In this document: one piece after another, positions 1-8,901 of the stretch
How positions within the stretch are numbered: position 1 is the stretch's first letter
Layout: each line of letters begins with the position of its first letter
Assembly (NCBI RefSeq): GCF_001552215.1
Contig: NZ_BCQT01000004.1
Span: 670,084 to 734,083 of the forward strand
Direction of reading: 5' to 3'
Length of the DNA stretch: 64,000 nt
From: Actinomadura macra NBRC 14102
GTDB lineage: Bacteria > Actinomycetota > Actinomycetes > Streptosporangiales > Streptosporangiaceae
Notes under the pieces: model-generated
Databases searched by the model: none
What the model saw: the letters and a program-made list of their open reading frames with translations, nothing else
Told to the model about the DNA's origin: nothing
Translations under genes and position numbers: made by a program

Positions 1-1187
1 TGCTCGTCGTCACGTCCAAGATCGTGAGCAAGGCGGAGGGGCGGGTCCTGGTCGCCGACGACCGGGAGAAGGCCATCGACGCCGAGACCGTGCGGGTGGT
101 GGCCCGCCGGGTGCACGCTCGGGGCGAGACCCGGATCGTGGAGACGCGGCAGGGCCTGGTGCTGGCCGCCGCTGGCGTGGACGCGTCCAACACGGCGCCG
201 GGCACGGTCCTGCTGCTGCCTGAGGACCCCGACGCGTCCGCCCGGCGGATCCGCGCGGGCGTGCGCGAGCGGCTCGGCAGGAACGTCGCCGTCATCGTGT
301 CCGACACGCTCGGCCGCCCCTGGCGCAACGGGGTCATCGACGCCGCCATCGGCGTCGCGGGGCTGGCGCCGCTGAGCGACATGCGCGGACGCGACGACCC
401 GTACGGCAACCGCCTGGACGCCACGATCACGGCCGTCGCCGACGAGATCGCCGCTGCCGGCGAACTCGTCAAGGGCAAGCTGGACGGGATACCGATCGCC
501 GTCGTCCGCGGACTGTCCGGCCTGGTCACAGCGGAGGACGGGCCGGGAGCCCGGGCGTTGGTCCGCCCGCCCGACGAGGACATGTTCCGGTACGGCTCGT
601 CGGAGGTGCTGCACGCGCGGCGGACGATCCGCGAGTTCACCGCCGACCCGGTCGACCCGGACGTGGTGCGGCGTGCCGTCGCCGCGGCGATCACCGCGCC
701 CGCGCCCCACCACACGACGCCCTGGCGGTTCGTCCTGCTGGAATCACCGGAATCCCGGACCCGGCTGCTGGACGCGATGCGCGACGCGTGGGAGTCCGAC
801 CTGCGCCGGGACGGCTTCTCCGCCGAGTCGATCGCCAACCGACTGCGCCGCGGCGACGTCCTGCGCCGCGCGCCGTACCTGGTCGTCCCGTGCCTGGTGG
901 CAGACGGGGCGCACGACTACCCCGACGAGCGCCGGTCCCGCGCCGAGCGCGAGATGTTCGTCGTAGCCGCCGGGGCAGCCGTAGAGAACCTGCTGGTGGC
1001 GCTGGCAGTGGAGGGCCTGGGCTCCTGCTGGGTGTCGAGCACGATGTTCTGCCGCGACGTAGTCCGCGAGGCCCTGGACATCCCCGACGAGTGGGACCCT
1101 ATGGGCGCGGTGGGAATCGGCCACCCCGCAGCCCCACCAAGAGACCGCCCCCCACGCACCCCAGACCAGTTCATAGAAGTCCGCTGA
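1..1187 (+). CDS. fbiB: FbiB, coenzyme F420:L-glutamate ligase fused to a nitroreductase-like domain (5' end outside window)
   Basis: This protein adds the glutamate tail to F420-0 and, through its C-terminal FMN-binding nitroreductase-fold domain, reduces dehydro-F420 (known for actinobacterial FbiB). The frame is already open at the left edge: bases 3-38 read [12 protein letters not shown], the conserved start region of the CofE domain, so an unknown but short N-terminal piece is missing. The CofE half shows [11 protein letters not shown] (about residues 93-103 of the visible part) and the loop [13 protein letters not shown]. The nitroreductase half begins near [13 protein letters not shown] and includes the glycine-rich stretch [14 protein letters not shown]. 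The long two-domain form is the actinobacterial type; archaeal CofE lacks the second domain. FbiC lies 365 bases downstream on the same strand, so two F420 genes are together. Identity is secure; only the start is unseen. Confidence 0.95.
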   Translation, partial: LVVTSKIVSKAEGRVLVADDREKAIDAETVRVVARRVHARGETRIVETRQGLVLAAAGVDASNTAPGTVLLLPEDPDASARRIRAGVRERLGRNVAVIVSDTLGRPWRNGVIDAAIGVAGLAPLSDMRGRDDPYGNRLDATITAVADEIAAAGELVKGKLDGIPIAVVRGLSGLVTAEDGPGARALVRPPDEDMFRYGSSEVLHARRTIREFTADPVDPDVVRRAVAAAITAPAPHHTTPWRFVLLESPESRTRLLDAMRDAWESDLRRDGFSAESIANRLRRGDVLRRAPYLVVPCLVADGAHDYPDERRSRAEREMFVVAAGAAVENLLVALAVEGLGSCWVSSTMFCRDVVREALDIPDEWDPMGAVGIGHPAAPPRDRPPRTPDQFIEVR

Positions 1188-1372
1188 CCGAAGTCCGCCA
1201 CCCGGGAATAGATCACCACCGCCAGTGGCTGCACACACGCATGACCGTGCACCAGCCCAGGCAGTAACCGCAGGTGGCAGCGACCCCAGCGTTGCGATCG
1301 CGTAAAAAGCCAGGTACGAGCGAAGCGAGAACCTGATCGCGAAGCGAGCCGCCAGGCGAGCCGAAGCCATGT

Positions 1373-1433
1373 AGCGATCGCCGCAGTGTCCGTTGAAGGA
1401 GGGCGCTCTAGCGCCTGACGCCAAGGGCACTGC
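1373..1433. repeat. Inverted repeat unit 1 upstream of fbiC
   Basis: The unit starts with AGCGATCGCCGC. The arm GCAGTGTCC (1383-1391) pairs with GGGCACTGC (1425-1433), with one G-T pair, and an inner palindrome GCGCTCTAGCGC lies near 1404-1415. The left 26 bases match unit 2 (1443-1469) except at the stem, where both arms differ together. It could act as a transcriptional terminator for fbiB, an extragenic palindromic repeat, or an RNA structure; I cannot tell which. Confidence 0.6.
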
Positions 1434-1442
1434 AATCAACAC

Positions 1443-1518
1443 AGCGATCGCCGCGTTGTCCGTTGAAGGGAGGGCCGCCAAGGCCCGACCGCCAAGGCCC
1501 GACCGCCAAGGACAACGC
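1443..1518. repeat. Inverted repeat unit 2 upstream of fbiC
   Basis: Arm GCGTTGTCC (1453-1461) is the exact reverse complement of GGACAACGC (1510-1518). The loop carries the shared tract CGTTGAAGG and then tandem CCGCCAAGGCCCGA units. Compared with unit 1 the stem bases change in both arms so pairing is kept, which argues that the folded form matters. Confidence 0.6.
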
Positions 1519-1552
1519 AATAAAATATGACGATTGGCATAGAGTGCCTCGT

Positions 1553-4114
1553 ATGGAGGCCATTGCTAACTCTGTGCGCCGGGCGCTGGCCCGCGCGCGC
1601 GACGGCAAGACTTTGGACCGGTCCGAGGCCACGACACTGCTGCGCGCCCGCGGCGCGCAGCTCGACGATCTGCTCACGTATGCCGCCCGCACCCGCGACG
1701 CCGGTCTTGAGGCGGCCGGACGGCCGGGGGTCATCACCTACAGCCGGAAGGTCTTCATCCCGCTGACCCGCCTCTGCCGCGACAGGTGCGGGTACTGCAC
1801 GTTCGCGACCGTCCCGCATCGGCTGGACTCCCCCTACCTCAGCCCGGACGAGGTCCTGGAGATCGCGCGGCAGGGTGCGGCGATGGGGTGCAAGGAGGCG
1901 CTGTTCACGCTCGGCGACCGTCCCGAGGACCGCTGGAAGCAGGCCCGCGAGTGGCTGGACGCGCACGGCTATGACGACACGCTCTCGTACGTGCGCGCGA
2001 TGGCGATCCGCGTGCTGGAGGAGACGGGGCTGCTGCCGCACCTGAACCCCGGTGTGCTGACGTGGCGGGACTTCCAGCGGCTCAAGCCGGTCGCGCCGTC
2101 CATGGGGATGATGCTGGAAACGACCGCGACACGGTTGTTCAGCGAGCGGGGCGGGCCGCACTTCGGGTCGCCCGACAAGGACCCGGCGGTCCGGCTGCGG
2201 GTGCTGGAGGACGCGGGCCGGACGAACGTGCCGTTCACCACGGGCATCCTCATCGGCATCGGCGAGACGGTGGAGGAGCGCGCGGACGCCATCTTCGAGA
2301 TCCGGCGGACGATGCGGGAGTACGGGGCGATCCAGGAGGTGATCGTCCAGAACTTCCGTGCGAAGCCCGACACCAAGATGCGCGACACCCCGGACGCAGA
2401 GCTGGCGGAACTGGCGGCGACGATCGCGGTGACCCGGCTAGTCCTCGGGCCGAAGGCGCGTGTGCAGGCGCCGCCGAACCTGGTCGCCGACCAGTACACG
2501 CTGATGCTGCGGGCCGGGATCGACGACTGGGGCGGGGTGTCGCCGCTGACGCCCGACCACGTCAACCCCGAGCGGCCATGGCCGCAGATCGACGAGCTGG
2601 CCGCGCGGACGGCCGAGGCCGGGTTCGCGCTGCGCGAGCGCCTCACGATCTACCCCGACTACGTCAGGCGCGGTGAACCGTGGCTGGACCCGCGCCTGAC
2701 CGGCCACGTCGCCGCGCTCGCGGACCCGGAGACGGGCCTGGCGCGGGAGGACGCCGTCCTCGAAGGGCGGCCGTGGCAGGAACCCGACGGCGGTTTCGCC
2801 GCGTCCGGCCGGACCGACCTGCACACCGAGATCGACACGACCGGCCGGACCAGCGACCGCCGCGACGACTTCGACGAGGTCTACGGCGACTGGGACGCGC
2901 TCAAGGAGCGGATGGCGGCGCCGCGGCGGTTCGACGCCGACGTGAAGGCGGCGCTGGCGAGCGCTGAACGCGCCCCGGCCGGGCTGACCGACGACGAGGC
3001 CCTCGCCCTGCTGCACGCGGACGGCCCGGAGCTGGAGGCGCTCACGCGGCTGGCCGACGGGCTGCGCCGGGACGCGGTCGGCGACGACGTCACCTACGTC
3101 GTCACGCGCAATATCAACTTCACGAACGTCTGCTACACCGGCTGCCGGTTCTGCGCGTTCGCCCAGCGCCGCACGGACGCCGACGCCTACACCCTGTCCC
3201 TCCAGCAGGTCGGCGACCGGGTGGACGAGGCGTGGGAGGCGGGCGCCACCGAAGTCTGCATGCAGGGCGGTATCCACCCTGACCTGCCCGGCACCGCCTA
3301 CTTCGACCTGGCGCGCGAGGTGAAGCGCCGCGCACCGGACATCCATCTGCACTCCTACAGCCCGATGGAGGTCGTGAACGGCGCGTCCCGCACCGACCTG
3401 TCGATCCGGGAGTGGCTCCAGGCCGCGCGGGAGGCGGGGGTCGACTCGCTGCCGGGCACCGCCGCGGAGATCCTGGACGACGACGTCCGCTGGGTGCTCA
3501 CCAAGGGCAAGCTGCCCACCGACCAGTGGGTCGAGGTCGTCACGACCGCGCACGAGCTCGGCATCCCGACGACCTCGACGATGATGTACGGGCACGTGGA
3601 CGCCCCGTCCCACTGGGTCGCGCACATCAAGCTGCTGCGGTCGATCCAGGAGCGGACCGGCGGGTTCAGCGAGTTCGTGCTACTGCCGTTCGTCCACCAC
3701 AATTCGCCGATCTATCTCGCGGGGCTGGCGCGCCCGGGGCCGACCGTCCGGGAGAACATCGCGGTCCACGCGCTCGCCCGCGTCCTGCTGCACGGCGCCA
3801 TCCACAACATCCAGACGTCCTGGGTGAAGATGGGCGACGAGCTGTGCACGCGCGTCCTGCAAGGCGGCGTGAACGACCTCGGCGGGACGTTGATGGAGGA
3901 GACCATCAGCCGCATGGCGGGCTCGGAGAACGGCTCCTTCAAACCCATCAGTGAACTGGAGGAGATCGCGGCGCGCGCAGGTCGCCCCGCCCGGCAGCGC
4001 ACCACCCTCTACGGCGAGGTCCCGGCCGAACGCCTCGACGCCGCCCGCCGCACCGACGGCATCGGAACCTTCATCTCGAAATCCCGGGCCCGCCTCCCCC
4101 TCACCCCCATCTAG
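1553..4114 (+). CDS. fbiC: FbiC, 7,8-didemethyl-8-hydroxy-5-deazariboflavin (Fo) synthase
   Basis: This bifunctional radical SAM enzyme makes Fo, the chromophore of coenzyme F420, from tyrosine and the flavin precursor 5-amino-6-ribitylaminouracil (established for FbiC/CofGH). Two complete radical SAM modules are present. The CofG-like half has CRDRCGYC (C75, C79, C82) and the CofH-like half has CYTGCRFC (C527, C531, C534), both CX3CX2C. With the ATG at 1553 the protein is 853 residues, normal for actinobacterial FbiC; the frame is open further upstream to 1463, but that part runs through the repeat spacer and looks non-coding. A GTG at 1544 is an alternative start. The gene follows fbiB on the same strand and converges with lysR; its TAG stop (4112-4114) overlaps the lysR stop. 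Confidence 0.96.
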   Translation: MEAIANSVRRALARARDGKTLDRSEATTLLRARGAQLDDLLTYAARTRDAGLEAAGRPGVITYSRKVFIPLTRLCRDRCGYCTFATVPHRLDSPYLSPDEVLEIARQGAAMGCKEALFTLGDRPEDRWKQAREWLDAHGYDDTLSYVRAMAIRVLEETGLLPHLNPGVLTWRDFQRLKPVAPSMGMMLETTATRLFSERGGPHFGSPDKDPAVRLRVLEDAGRTNVPFTTGILIGIGETVEERADAIFEIRRTMREYGAIQEVIVQNFRAKPDTKMRDTPDAELAELAATIAVTRLVLGPKARVQAPPNLVADQYTLMLRAGIDDWGGVSPLTPDHVNPERPWPQIDELAARTAEAGFALRERLTIYPDYVRRGEPWLDPRLTGHVAALADPETGLAREDAVLEGRPWQEPDGGFAASGRTDLHTEIDTTGRTSDRRDDFDEVYGDWDALKERMAAPRRFDADVKAALASAERAPAGLTDDEALALLHADGPELEALTRLADGLRRDAVGDDVTYVVTRNINFTNVCYTGCRFCAFAQRRTDADAYTLSLQQVGDRVDEAWEAGATEVCMQGGIHPDLPGTAYFDLAREVKRRAPDIHLHSYSPMEVVNGASRTDLSIREWLQAAREAGVDSLPGTAAEILDDDVRWVLTKGKLPTDQWVEVVTTAHELGIPTTSTMMYGHVDAPSHWVAHIKLLRSIQERTGGFSEFVLLPFVHHNSPIYLAGLARPGPTVRENIAVHALARVLLHGAIHNIQTSWVKMGDELCTRVLQGGVNDLGGTLMEETISRMAGSENGSFKPISELEEIAARAGRPARQRTTLYGEVPAERLDAARRTDGIGTFISKSRARLPLTPI

Positions 4115-5055
4115 GGCTTGCCGCGGACTAGGCTGGGGCGGCCGGCGGCCAGGTCGTCGGCGGAGCGGCGCAACGCCTCCAGGACGGCGCGGACGGACGG
4201 TCGGACGTCCGCGCCGACGCGGGTCCACAGGACCATCCGGCGGTCCACCCGGGCGCCCGCCAGGTCCCGGACGACGATGCCCTCCTCCCGTTCCGCCAGC
4301 GCCAGTTCGGGGGCGAGGCACGCCGCGCCGCCGCGCGCGACCATGGCGAGGATGATCAGCAGGTCGTTCGAGCGGTAGCGGACGGTGGGACGGAAACCGC
4401 CGAGCTCCACGCACGTCCGCTCCAGCAGGTCCGCGTGGTTGGTGCCGACGTGGCCGGTCACCCACGGCTGCCCGGCGAGGTCGGCCATCCGCACCGGCCC
4501 CTTCTCCCGCGCGAGCGGGTGCGCCTCGGGCAGCGCGATCCGCATCATCTCGGTGATCAGCACCTCGGACGCCAGCTCGGGACGGCGCGGGCGCGGCAGG
4601 TGCGAGTACTCGTCGGTGAGGACCACGTCGATGTCCCGCTGCACGAGCGCCTGGAGGACGCGGTGGAACTCCTCGTCCAGCACGTCCACGACCAGGTCGG
4701 GGTAAGTCTCGGCGAGGCACGGCAGGGCCGGCGCGAGGACGTGCAGCAGCGCCGTCTGGAACCCCACGAGCCGGACGACGCCGGCGACGCGCCCGCCGGC
4801 GGCGACGGCCGCCTCCTCGGCACGCTGCGCCCCGGCGAGCAGCCGCTCGGCGTGCCCGGCCAGGACCTCGCCCGCCTCGGTGAGCCGGAGCCGCCGCCCC
4901 GCGCGCTCGACGAGGGGGACGCCCACCTCCCGCTGGAGCTGGGCGAGTTGCTGGGAGACCGCGGACGGGCTGTACCCGAGCGCCTCGGCGACGGCGCCGA
5001 CGGTGCCGCGGAGCTTGAGCTCGCGAAGCACCCGCAGCCTGCCCAGATCCAACAT
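4111..5055 (-). CDS. LysR-family transcriptional regulator
   Basis: This is a DNA-binding regulator of 314 residues. The N-terminal winged helix (residues about 1-62) includes [20 protein letters not shown], the typical LysR recognition helix region, followed by [18 protein letters not shown] as the linker helix. The rest (about 90-290) is the periplasmic-binding-type effector domain. The start is the ATG at 5053-5055, because the conserved LysR sequence begins [13 protein letters not shown]; the longer open frame upstream runs into island DNA. The first seven codons and the 32 bases before the ATG are the 54-base repeat that bounds the island, so the native upstream region now lies 23.9 kb away at 28943 and beyond. 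The regulator's target is unknown. Stop codons of fbiC and this gene share CTAG (4111-4114). Confidence 0.9.
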   Translation of the reverse strand: MLDLGRLRVLRELKLRGTVGAVAEALGYSPSAVSQQLAQLQREVGVPLVERAGRRLRLTEAGEVLAGHAERLLAGAQRAEEAAVAAGGRVAGVVRLVGFQTALLHVLAPALPCLAETYPDLVVDVLDEEFHRVLQALVQRDIDVVLTDEYSHLPRPRRPELASEVLITEMMRIALPEAHPLAREKGPVRMADLAGQPWVTGHVGTNHADLLERTCVELGGFRPTVRYRSNDLLIILAMVARGGAACLAPELALAEREEGIVVRDLAGARVDRRMVLWTRVGADVRPSVRAVLEALRRSADDLAAGRPSLVRGKP

Positions 5056-5087
5056 AGTGAAGAGATTCTTACACAATCCATCCAGAA
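5034..5087. repeat. Left island boundary repeat (attL-like), overlapping lysR start
   Basis: The 54 bases from GCAGCCTGCCC to CATCCAGAA are identical to 28889-28942. They contain the lysR ATG (5053-5055, minus strand) and an imperfect dyad GTGAAGA...TCTTACAC (about 5057-5074) that could be a regulator or recombinase site. Similarity with the right copy continues beyond 5087 in weakened form for about 35 bases (compare TGAATGGTAGGCGG with TGAACGGTGGACGG), as if the island brought in a related leader sequence. Confidence 0.8.
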
Positions 5088-5423
5088 CGGTTGCCGGAGC
5101 TGAATGGTAGGCGGAATCGAGACCCTCGCACCTGGGCGTCGAGGCCAGGAACTGGGCTGGCGACCGGCCCCCGAGCAATGGTCAATATCCGGGGCCTGCG
5201 GGAAAAGAATGCAAGGACGGTGTCCCTCCACTCCGCGCCGGTCTCGCACTACAGTAAAGGTCAAAAGGACTAGCTGCCCACTCGGGGACCGACGACGCTA
5301 TGGGGGTCGGCGCTGCCACTCGACCACAACAATCATCAGGGAAAGTTCGGCGAGGCGTTCGTCCGGGCGGTCGCCGCGGCCTCAGGACTCCTTGTTTCGC
5401 AACCTGACCCTGACTTCGATGGC
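5088..5423. other. Left end of island, no complete gene; N-terminal extension of the next frame
   Basis: From 5088 to about 5273 no coding frame is supported. From 5274 the frame of the DUF4365 gene is open and reads HQGKFGEAFVRAVAAA at 5334-5381, which looks like genuine DUF4365 sequence, but no ATG, GTG or TTG exists in that frame before 5424. An ATG at 5300 lies one base out of frame. A TACAGT at 5250-5255 resembles a -10 box without a convincing -35. Confidence 0.5.
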
Positions 5424-5825
5424 GTGGACTTTTCACTCAAGTACCCCGGGGCGAGGGGGACCAAGTACCTGCCGCAGATCGACGTCCAGGTCAAGTCGTG
5501 GCGCAGGCCCACCGGTCCGGGGGAGTCTTGGGCCTACCCGATGAAGGCCAGGCATTTCCAGCAGCTGGCCGGCGCATTCGAGATCCCTCGCTTCCTGCTC
5601 CTGGTCGTGGTGCCGGCCGACGTCCGCGCCTACACTCAGGCCGATGACGAATGCCTCCGGCTCCATCGGGCTTGCTACTGGGCCTCGTTCGCCGACGTCG
5701 AGCCGCCCTGGCAGCTCCCCGGCGACACAACGGTCAAGGTCGAGGTCCTGAAGAAGAACCTGCTCACCGCCGAGGCGTTGCTGGGGCTCATACTCAGGCC
5801 AGGCGCCGCCCTGGAGGTCCCATGA
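5424..5825 (+). CDS. DUF4365-domain protein, start uncertain (possible 5' frameshift)
   Basis: The visible product resembles DUF4365 proteins, small cytoplasmic proteins with a nuclease-like core that are frequent in defence islands; no activity is established. Motifs include GVDFSLKYPG followed by YLPQIDVQVKSW, a D-x(n)-QVK pattern like PD-(D/E)XK nucleases. The first standard start codon in frame is the GTG at 5424, yet protein-like sequence (FGEAFVRAVAAASGLLVSQ) continues upstream to about 5331 in the same frame. Removing one G from the run after the ATG at 5300 would give an ATG-started protein with that whole N-terminus, so the gene may be frameshifted, use a CTG start (5313 or 5274), or contain a sequencing error. 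Its stop overlaps the next start (ATGA), so the two are translationally coupled. Confidence 0.6.
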   Translation: MDFSLKYPGARGTKYLPQIDVQVKSWRRPTGPGESWAYPMKARHFQQLAGAFEIPRFLLLVVVPADVRAYTQADDECLRLHRACYWASFADVEPPWQLPGDTTVKVEVLKKNLLTAEALLGLILRPGAALEVP

Positions 5826-6967
5826 CCACCGACGACGGGCTGCTCAGCACCCTCGCTGCTTTGCCGCCGGACGACGTGCGGGCTTACTTGTCCAACAATG
5901 GCTGGACACCGTACGAACGGATCGGGGCGTCGCTTCTGTGGGCGGTCAGCGAAGGCGAGCGCGAATTCGAAGTGCTCGTCCCCCAGGAGCAGGGCGTCCG
6001 GGACTACCCGCTCCGCATGATCAATCTGCTTCAGGCGCTCACCGAGGCCGAAGGCCGGCCACGCGGGCAGATCCTCAGAGACCTGACGACCGTCAACGTG
6101 GACCGTAACCATGTCCATACACATCCGCCGGCTCCTTCGGGAAGCATTTCGGTGGCGGACGGGGCGGCGGCTTATGAGGGTGTCAGAGAACTTCTCATAG
6201 CCGGCGCGTATGCCGTTCTCAATGAGCCCGTCCTCCGTTTGCCGCGCCGCAAACCTGCCCAAGTGGAGGACTTCCCCAAACAGGCCAGGCTAGGTCCCGC
6301 GGAGGCGGGGAGCTACATCATCTCGATCGAGATTCCGCTGGAGGAGGAGGCCGACACCCTGTTCAGCGTCGGTCAGCCCTTCGGCCGCAGGGTCATGCTG
6401 CGGCTGTACGGTGCGATCCAGGCGGCCTACGCGGCGTCCGGCGAGGCCCTGGAGACGTCCGAGCTCGAACCCTTCGCGGACAGGGTCGGTGAAGGCATCT
6501 CCGCGCACCTGTGCAGGGCGCTGGGCCGCTTCGGAGGCACCGAGCAGGACCACCCCTTCGAGATGCGGTTCGCTTGGGCGCTGCGAACTCCGACCGGCTT
6601 CCCGACCCCACCCATCCGATTCGACGCGCCTATGGCCTCGATCCTCGCCCAGGCGGGCGAGGATCTGGGGACGGGCGAACGGGTGCATCGTGACGCCGTG
6701 GTCATGGGAACGGTGTGGCGGACGCAGCGGGTACGTCCGACCGACGACGGCTGGGTCATCGTGCGCGGTGTCAACACTGCGGGAGAGGACCGTCAGCGTC
6801 GGCTGGTGAGGGTGCTCTTGCCGCCCGAGGACTTCAACAAGGCCCTCCAGGCGAGCCGGGACGGCCGTCTGGTCAGGATCATCGGCACCCTGGTGCGGAC
6901 GGGGAAGCTCACGGAGTTCAGATCGGTCCGCGCGTTCGAGATCGCCGACGCGGCTGAGACGGGCTGA
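5822..6967 (+). CDS. Uncharacterised protein coupled to the DUF4365 gene
   Basis: I do not recognise this 381-residue protein. The ATG at 5822 overlaps the stop of the preceding gene (ATGA), which fixes the start; the frame is open further upstream only as a shadow of that gene. There is no signal peptide or membrane segment. Visible stretches include an acidic helical part (EIPLEEEADTLFSVGQPF, about residues 165-182) and a C-terminal segment with alternating hydrophobic residues (GKLTEFRSVRAFEIAD). Coupling suggests it works with the DUF4365 protein. It ends 38 bases before the convergent Nudix gene. Location at the island edge makes a defence role possible, but that is inference. Confidence 0.75.
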   Translation: MTTDDGLLSTLAALPPDDVRAYLSNNGWTPYERIGASLLWAVSEGEREFEVLVPQEQGVRDYPLRMINLLQALTEAEGRPRGQILRDLTTVNVDRNHVHTHPPAPSGSISVADGAAAYEGVRELLIAGAYAVLNEPVLRLPRRKPAQVEDFPKQARLGPAEAGSYIISIEIPLEEEADTLFSVGQPFGRRVMLRLYGAIQAAYAASGEALETSELEPFADRVGEGISAHLCRALGRFGGTEQDHPFEMRFAWALRTPTGFPTPPIRFDAPMASILAQAGEDLGTGERVHRDAVVMGTVWRTQRVRPTDDGWVIVRGVNTAGEDRQRRLVRVLLPPEDFNKALQASRDGRLVRIIGTLVRTGKLTEFRSVRAFEIADAAETG

Positions 6968-7005
6968 CCGGGGCAGGCGGCGGCTGGAAGCGTTGAGCGC
7001 CTTGC

Positions 7006-7473
7006 CTAGATCCATTCGCCGTGTTCAAGGTAACGGGTGCTGCCGTCGAGGTGCGCGGCGTGTGCGTGGACGAGACGGCGGGCCAGTCTGGAGATGGTCA
7101 GGTCGTGGACGTGGGCGATGTCGTGGAACTGGAATCCGACCAGTTCGCCTGGATCGAGGCGGATGCCGTCGAGGTGGTCCTTGGTGAGGGTGCCGCCATC
7201 GAAGAGGAAAAGGACCTTGTCGCCCTCGGCCTCGCTCGGGGCCCAGTCGGCAACCAGCAGCCGCCCGAGCTCTGGGTGGATACCGAGTTCTTCGGCGACT
7301 TCACGTTCTGCGGCCTGGCGAGGAGTTTCGCCACGTTCGAGGTAGCCGCCGGGGACGTCGCGGTAGTCCTTGTAAGAGGGGTCGACCAGCATGATCTGGT
7401 CGTTGTCGTTGAAGAACAGGACACCTGCCGCCGCTCGGGCGCGGGCGAAGGTTGCTGCCGGGTCATCGGTCAC
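7006..7473 (-). CDS. Nudix hydrolase
   Basis: The complete Nudix box is present: G-YLERG-E-TPRQAAE-RE-V-AEE-L-G-I at about residues 43-66, giving the Mg2+-binding glutamates needed to cleave nucleoside diphosphates linked to another group. Length is 155 residues, a single-domain enzyme. The N-terminal strand AAAGVLFFNDNDQIMLVDP is typical of the fold. It lies 24 bases downstream of the HTH regulator gene on the same strand and probably shares its transcript. Substrate unknown; proteins of this type often act as housekeeping enzymes on NADH, sugar nucleotides or oxidised nucleotides, and here it may process a cofactor or product of the neighbouring radical SAM cluster. Confidence 0.9.
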   Translation of the reverse strand: MTDDPAATFARARAAAGVLFFNDNDQIMLVDPSYKDYRDVPGGYLERGETPRQAAEREVAEELGIHPELGRLLVADWAPSEAEGDKVLFLFDGGTLTKDHLDGIRLDPGELVGFQFHDIAHVHDLTISRLARRLVHAHAAHLDGSTRYLEHGEWI

Positions 7474-7497
7474 GGGAGTCGAGCGTAGGAGATAGGG

Positions 7498-8727
7498 CTA
7501 GATGATGCTCATGCGCCGGGCGAGCTCGGCCAGGGGACGGCTGCGCCTGCCGGTCGTGGTGTCTCTGAGACGGTGGACGAGTTGGCGGCTCATGATGTGG
7601 CAGTGGACCTGTTCGGCGGCGCGGCGTTCGGCGGTGAGCAGCTCGCCGATCGCGTCGTCGATCTTGTTGCGGGCCCGGTAGGCGTTGACGACTTCGAGGC
7701 TGTGGCGGACGGCTCGTTCGGGGGGCAGGCGCGCGGTGTCGATGCGCGGGATGAGATCGAGCGCGAGAGGAACCTCGCCCAAGGCCATGGCGGCCGTGAC
7801 CCGGTGGATGCGTACGTTGGTGGGGCCGAATGCGGTCCACAGGTGGTTGGCGTCGACTCCGAGTTCGTTGGCCATCCGCTCGGCTCGTGCCAGGTAGTCC
7901 ATGGCGTCGGCGCGGTTGTCGGCACGCGCGGCGGCGACGGCCCCGGGGAGGAGCAGGGTGCCGTGGACCGACAGCAGCGTGGGCGAACGGTCGGCATGGC
8001 GGCGACGCAGGTGCTGCGATGCGTGCTGGGCCATGGCCGCCGCCTCGCTGAGGCGGCCTTGGGACAGCAGGGCGTGGATCACCGAGCGGAACAGCGATCC
8101 GGTGATCGTCGGGTCCGTGCTGCGTTCTGCCGCGGTCAGCCCGCGCTGAGCGGCGAACCAGGCGAGGTCGGTCTCGCCGAGTTTGGTGAGGATCATCGCG
8201 GCCGACTGGTTGGCGAGCGCGACGAGCCGGTCGGCGTCCGGCCGTTGCCGCTCGGGGGCTTCACGGGCCGCCAGGTGGGTCTGGGTGAGCAGGGCGGGCA
8301 GGTGGGCGAGCATCCGTCCGTAGCGTGACAGCTGATAGGCGGCCATCACCTCTGCGACATCGCGGCGCAGTACCTCCAAGCGAGGCGGTTCGGGCTCGGC
8401 CTCGATCGCCGCCAGCAGCGGGGACAGCTGCCGGTAGTCGGTGAGGGCCGAACGGACCGGGCCGACGTCCGGGGAGGACGGCACACGGCGCGGCGGCGCA
8501 GCAGGGTATGGCTCGATGATGTCGAAGACGGAGATGCGCAGGGCATCGGCGAGTGTCCTGATGACCGAGAGCCTGTCCAGGGCGGCACGGTCGTTCTCAA
8601 TCTTGCTGAGCCAGTCTTCGGTCCGTCCGACCAGGCCGGCCAGGACGTCTTGAGGCATGCCTCGTCGGACACGGTGCCAGGCCACGCGCTGGCCAGGTGA
8701 CAGGTGTTGCCGGTGATCGGTCATCAC
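7498..8727 (-). CDS. HTH (XRE-type) regulator with long TPR-like C-terminal domain
   Basis: Residues about 12-70 form an XRE helix-turn-helix (GQRVAWHRVRRGMPQDVLAG, then LSKIENDRAALDRL). The remaining 330 residues are almost wholly helical and alanine/leucine-rich, with repeated patterns such as DLAWFAAQRGLTAAERS and LSEAAAMAQHASQHLRRR that look like TPR-type helix pairs. This layout is that of RRNPP-like regulators, which bind short peptides in their repeat domain, and of many actinobacterial XRE-TPR proteins with no known ligand. Start is GTG at 8727 or ATG at 8724. It is divergent from the radical SAM-peptide genes, with an 8-base dyad between them (8745-8765), which suggests it controls both directions. 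Confidence 0.85.
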   Translation of the reverse strand: MMTDHRQHLSPGQRVAWHRVRRGMPQDVLAGLVGRTEDWLSKIENDRAALDRLSVIRTLADALRISVFDIIEPYPAAPPRRVPSSPDVGPVRSALTDYRQLSPLLAAIEAEPEPPRLEVLRRDVAEVMAAYQLSRYGRMLAHLPALLTQTHLAAREAPERQRPDADRLVALANQSAAMILTKLGETDLAWFAAQRGLTAAERSTDPTITGSLFRSVIHALLSQGRLSEAAAMAQHASQHLRRRHADRSPTLLSVHGTLLLPGAVAAARADNRADAMDYLARAERMANELGVDANHLWTAFGPTNVRIHRVTAAMALGEVPLALDLIPRIDTARLPPERAVRHSLEVVNAYRARNKIDDAIGELLTAERRAAEQVHCHIMSRQLVHRLRDTTTGRRSRPLAELARRMSII

Positions 8728-8744
8728 GGATCCCCGTCAGGTGA

Positions 8745-8765
8745 CCCCGGAATTTCTTTCCGGGG
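8745..8765. promoter_or_regulatory. Perfect dyad in the regulator/radical SAM divergent promoter region
   Basis: CCCCGGAA (8745-8752), spacer TTTCT, TTCCGGGG (8758-8765). It lies 17 bases upstream of the HTH gene start and 137 bases before the radical SAM start. An operator for the divergent HTH regulator is the simplest reading; an RNA hairpin in the regulator leader is the alternative. Confidence 0.45.
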
Positions 8766-8901
8766 GGCGCCTCCTTTGCGGTTCTAGCCTCTTGGACACG
8801 GCAGCGCAACGCGCTCCGCGGTTCGAGCCGAGAGGGATGTGGTGGGCCCGTGCACGAGGTCTTGCCGCTCGGCCAGGCCCACATGCCCAGGAGAGGTCGA
8901 G

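Larger units (their letters stand above)
1188..1552. other. fbiB-fbiC intergenic spacer with repeats, no gene seen
   Basis: There is no convincing coding frame in these 365 bases. Bases 1300-1370 are rich in GCGAAGCG/GCGAGC words. Bases 1373-1518 hold two related inverted repeats (annotated separately), the second containing a 14-base unit CCGCCAAGGCCCGA in about 2.5 tandem copies (1477-1510). The last 35 bases before fbiC are noticeably AT-richer (AATAAAATATGA at about 1519-1530) and are the likeliest place for the fbiC promoter, though I see no clear -35/-10 pair. Confidence 0.6.

Noticed and set aside
1463..1552. Longer N-terminus for fbiC
   Set aside because: The extension is encoded by the repeat spacer and does not resemble FbiC.
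2438..3625. Open frame antisense to fbiC
   Set aside because: fbiC is certain from its two radical SAM modules; the antisense frame has no recognisable sequence.
5034..5087. tRNA-derived attachment site
   Set aside because: The repeat has no tRNA-like fold and overlaps a protein start codon; I found no tRNA gene in the window.
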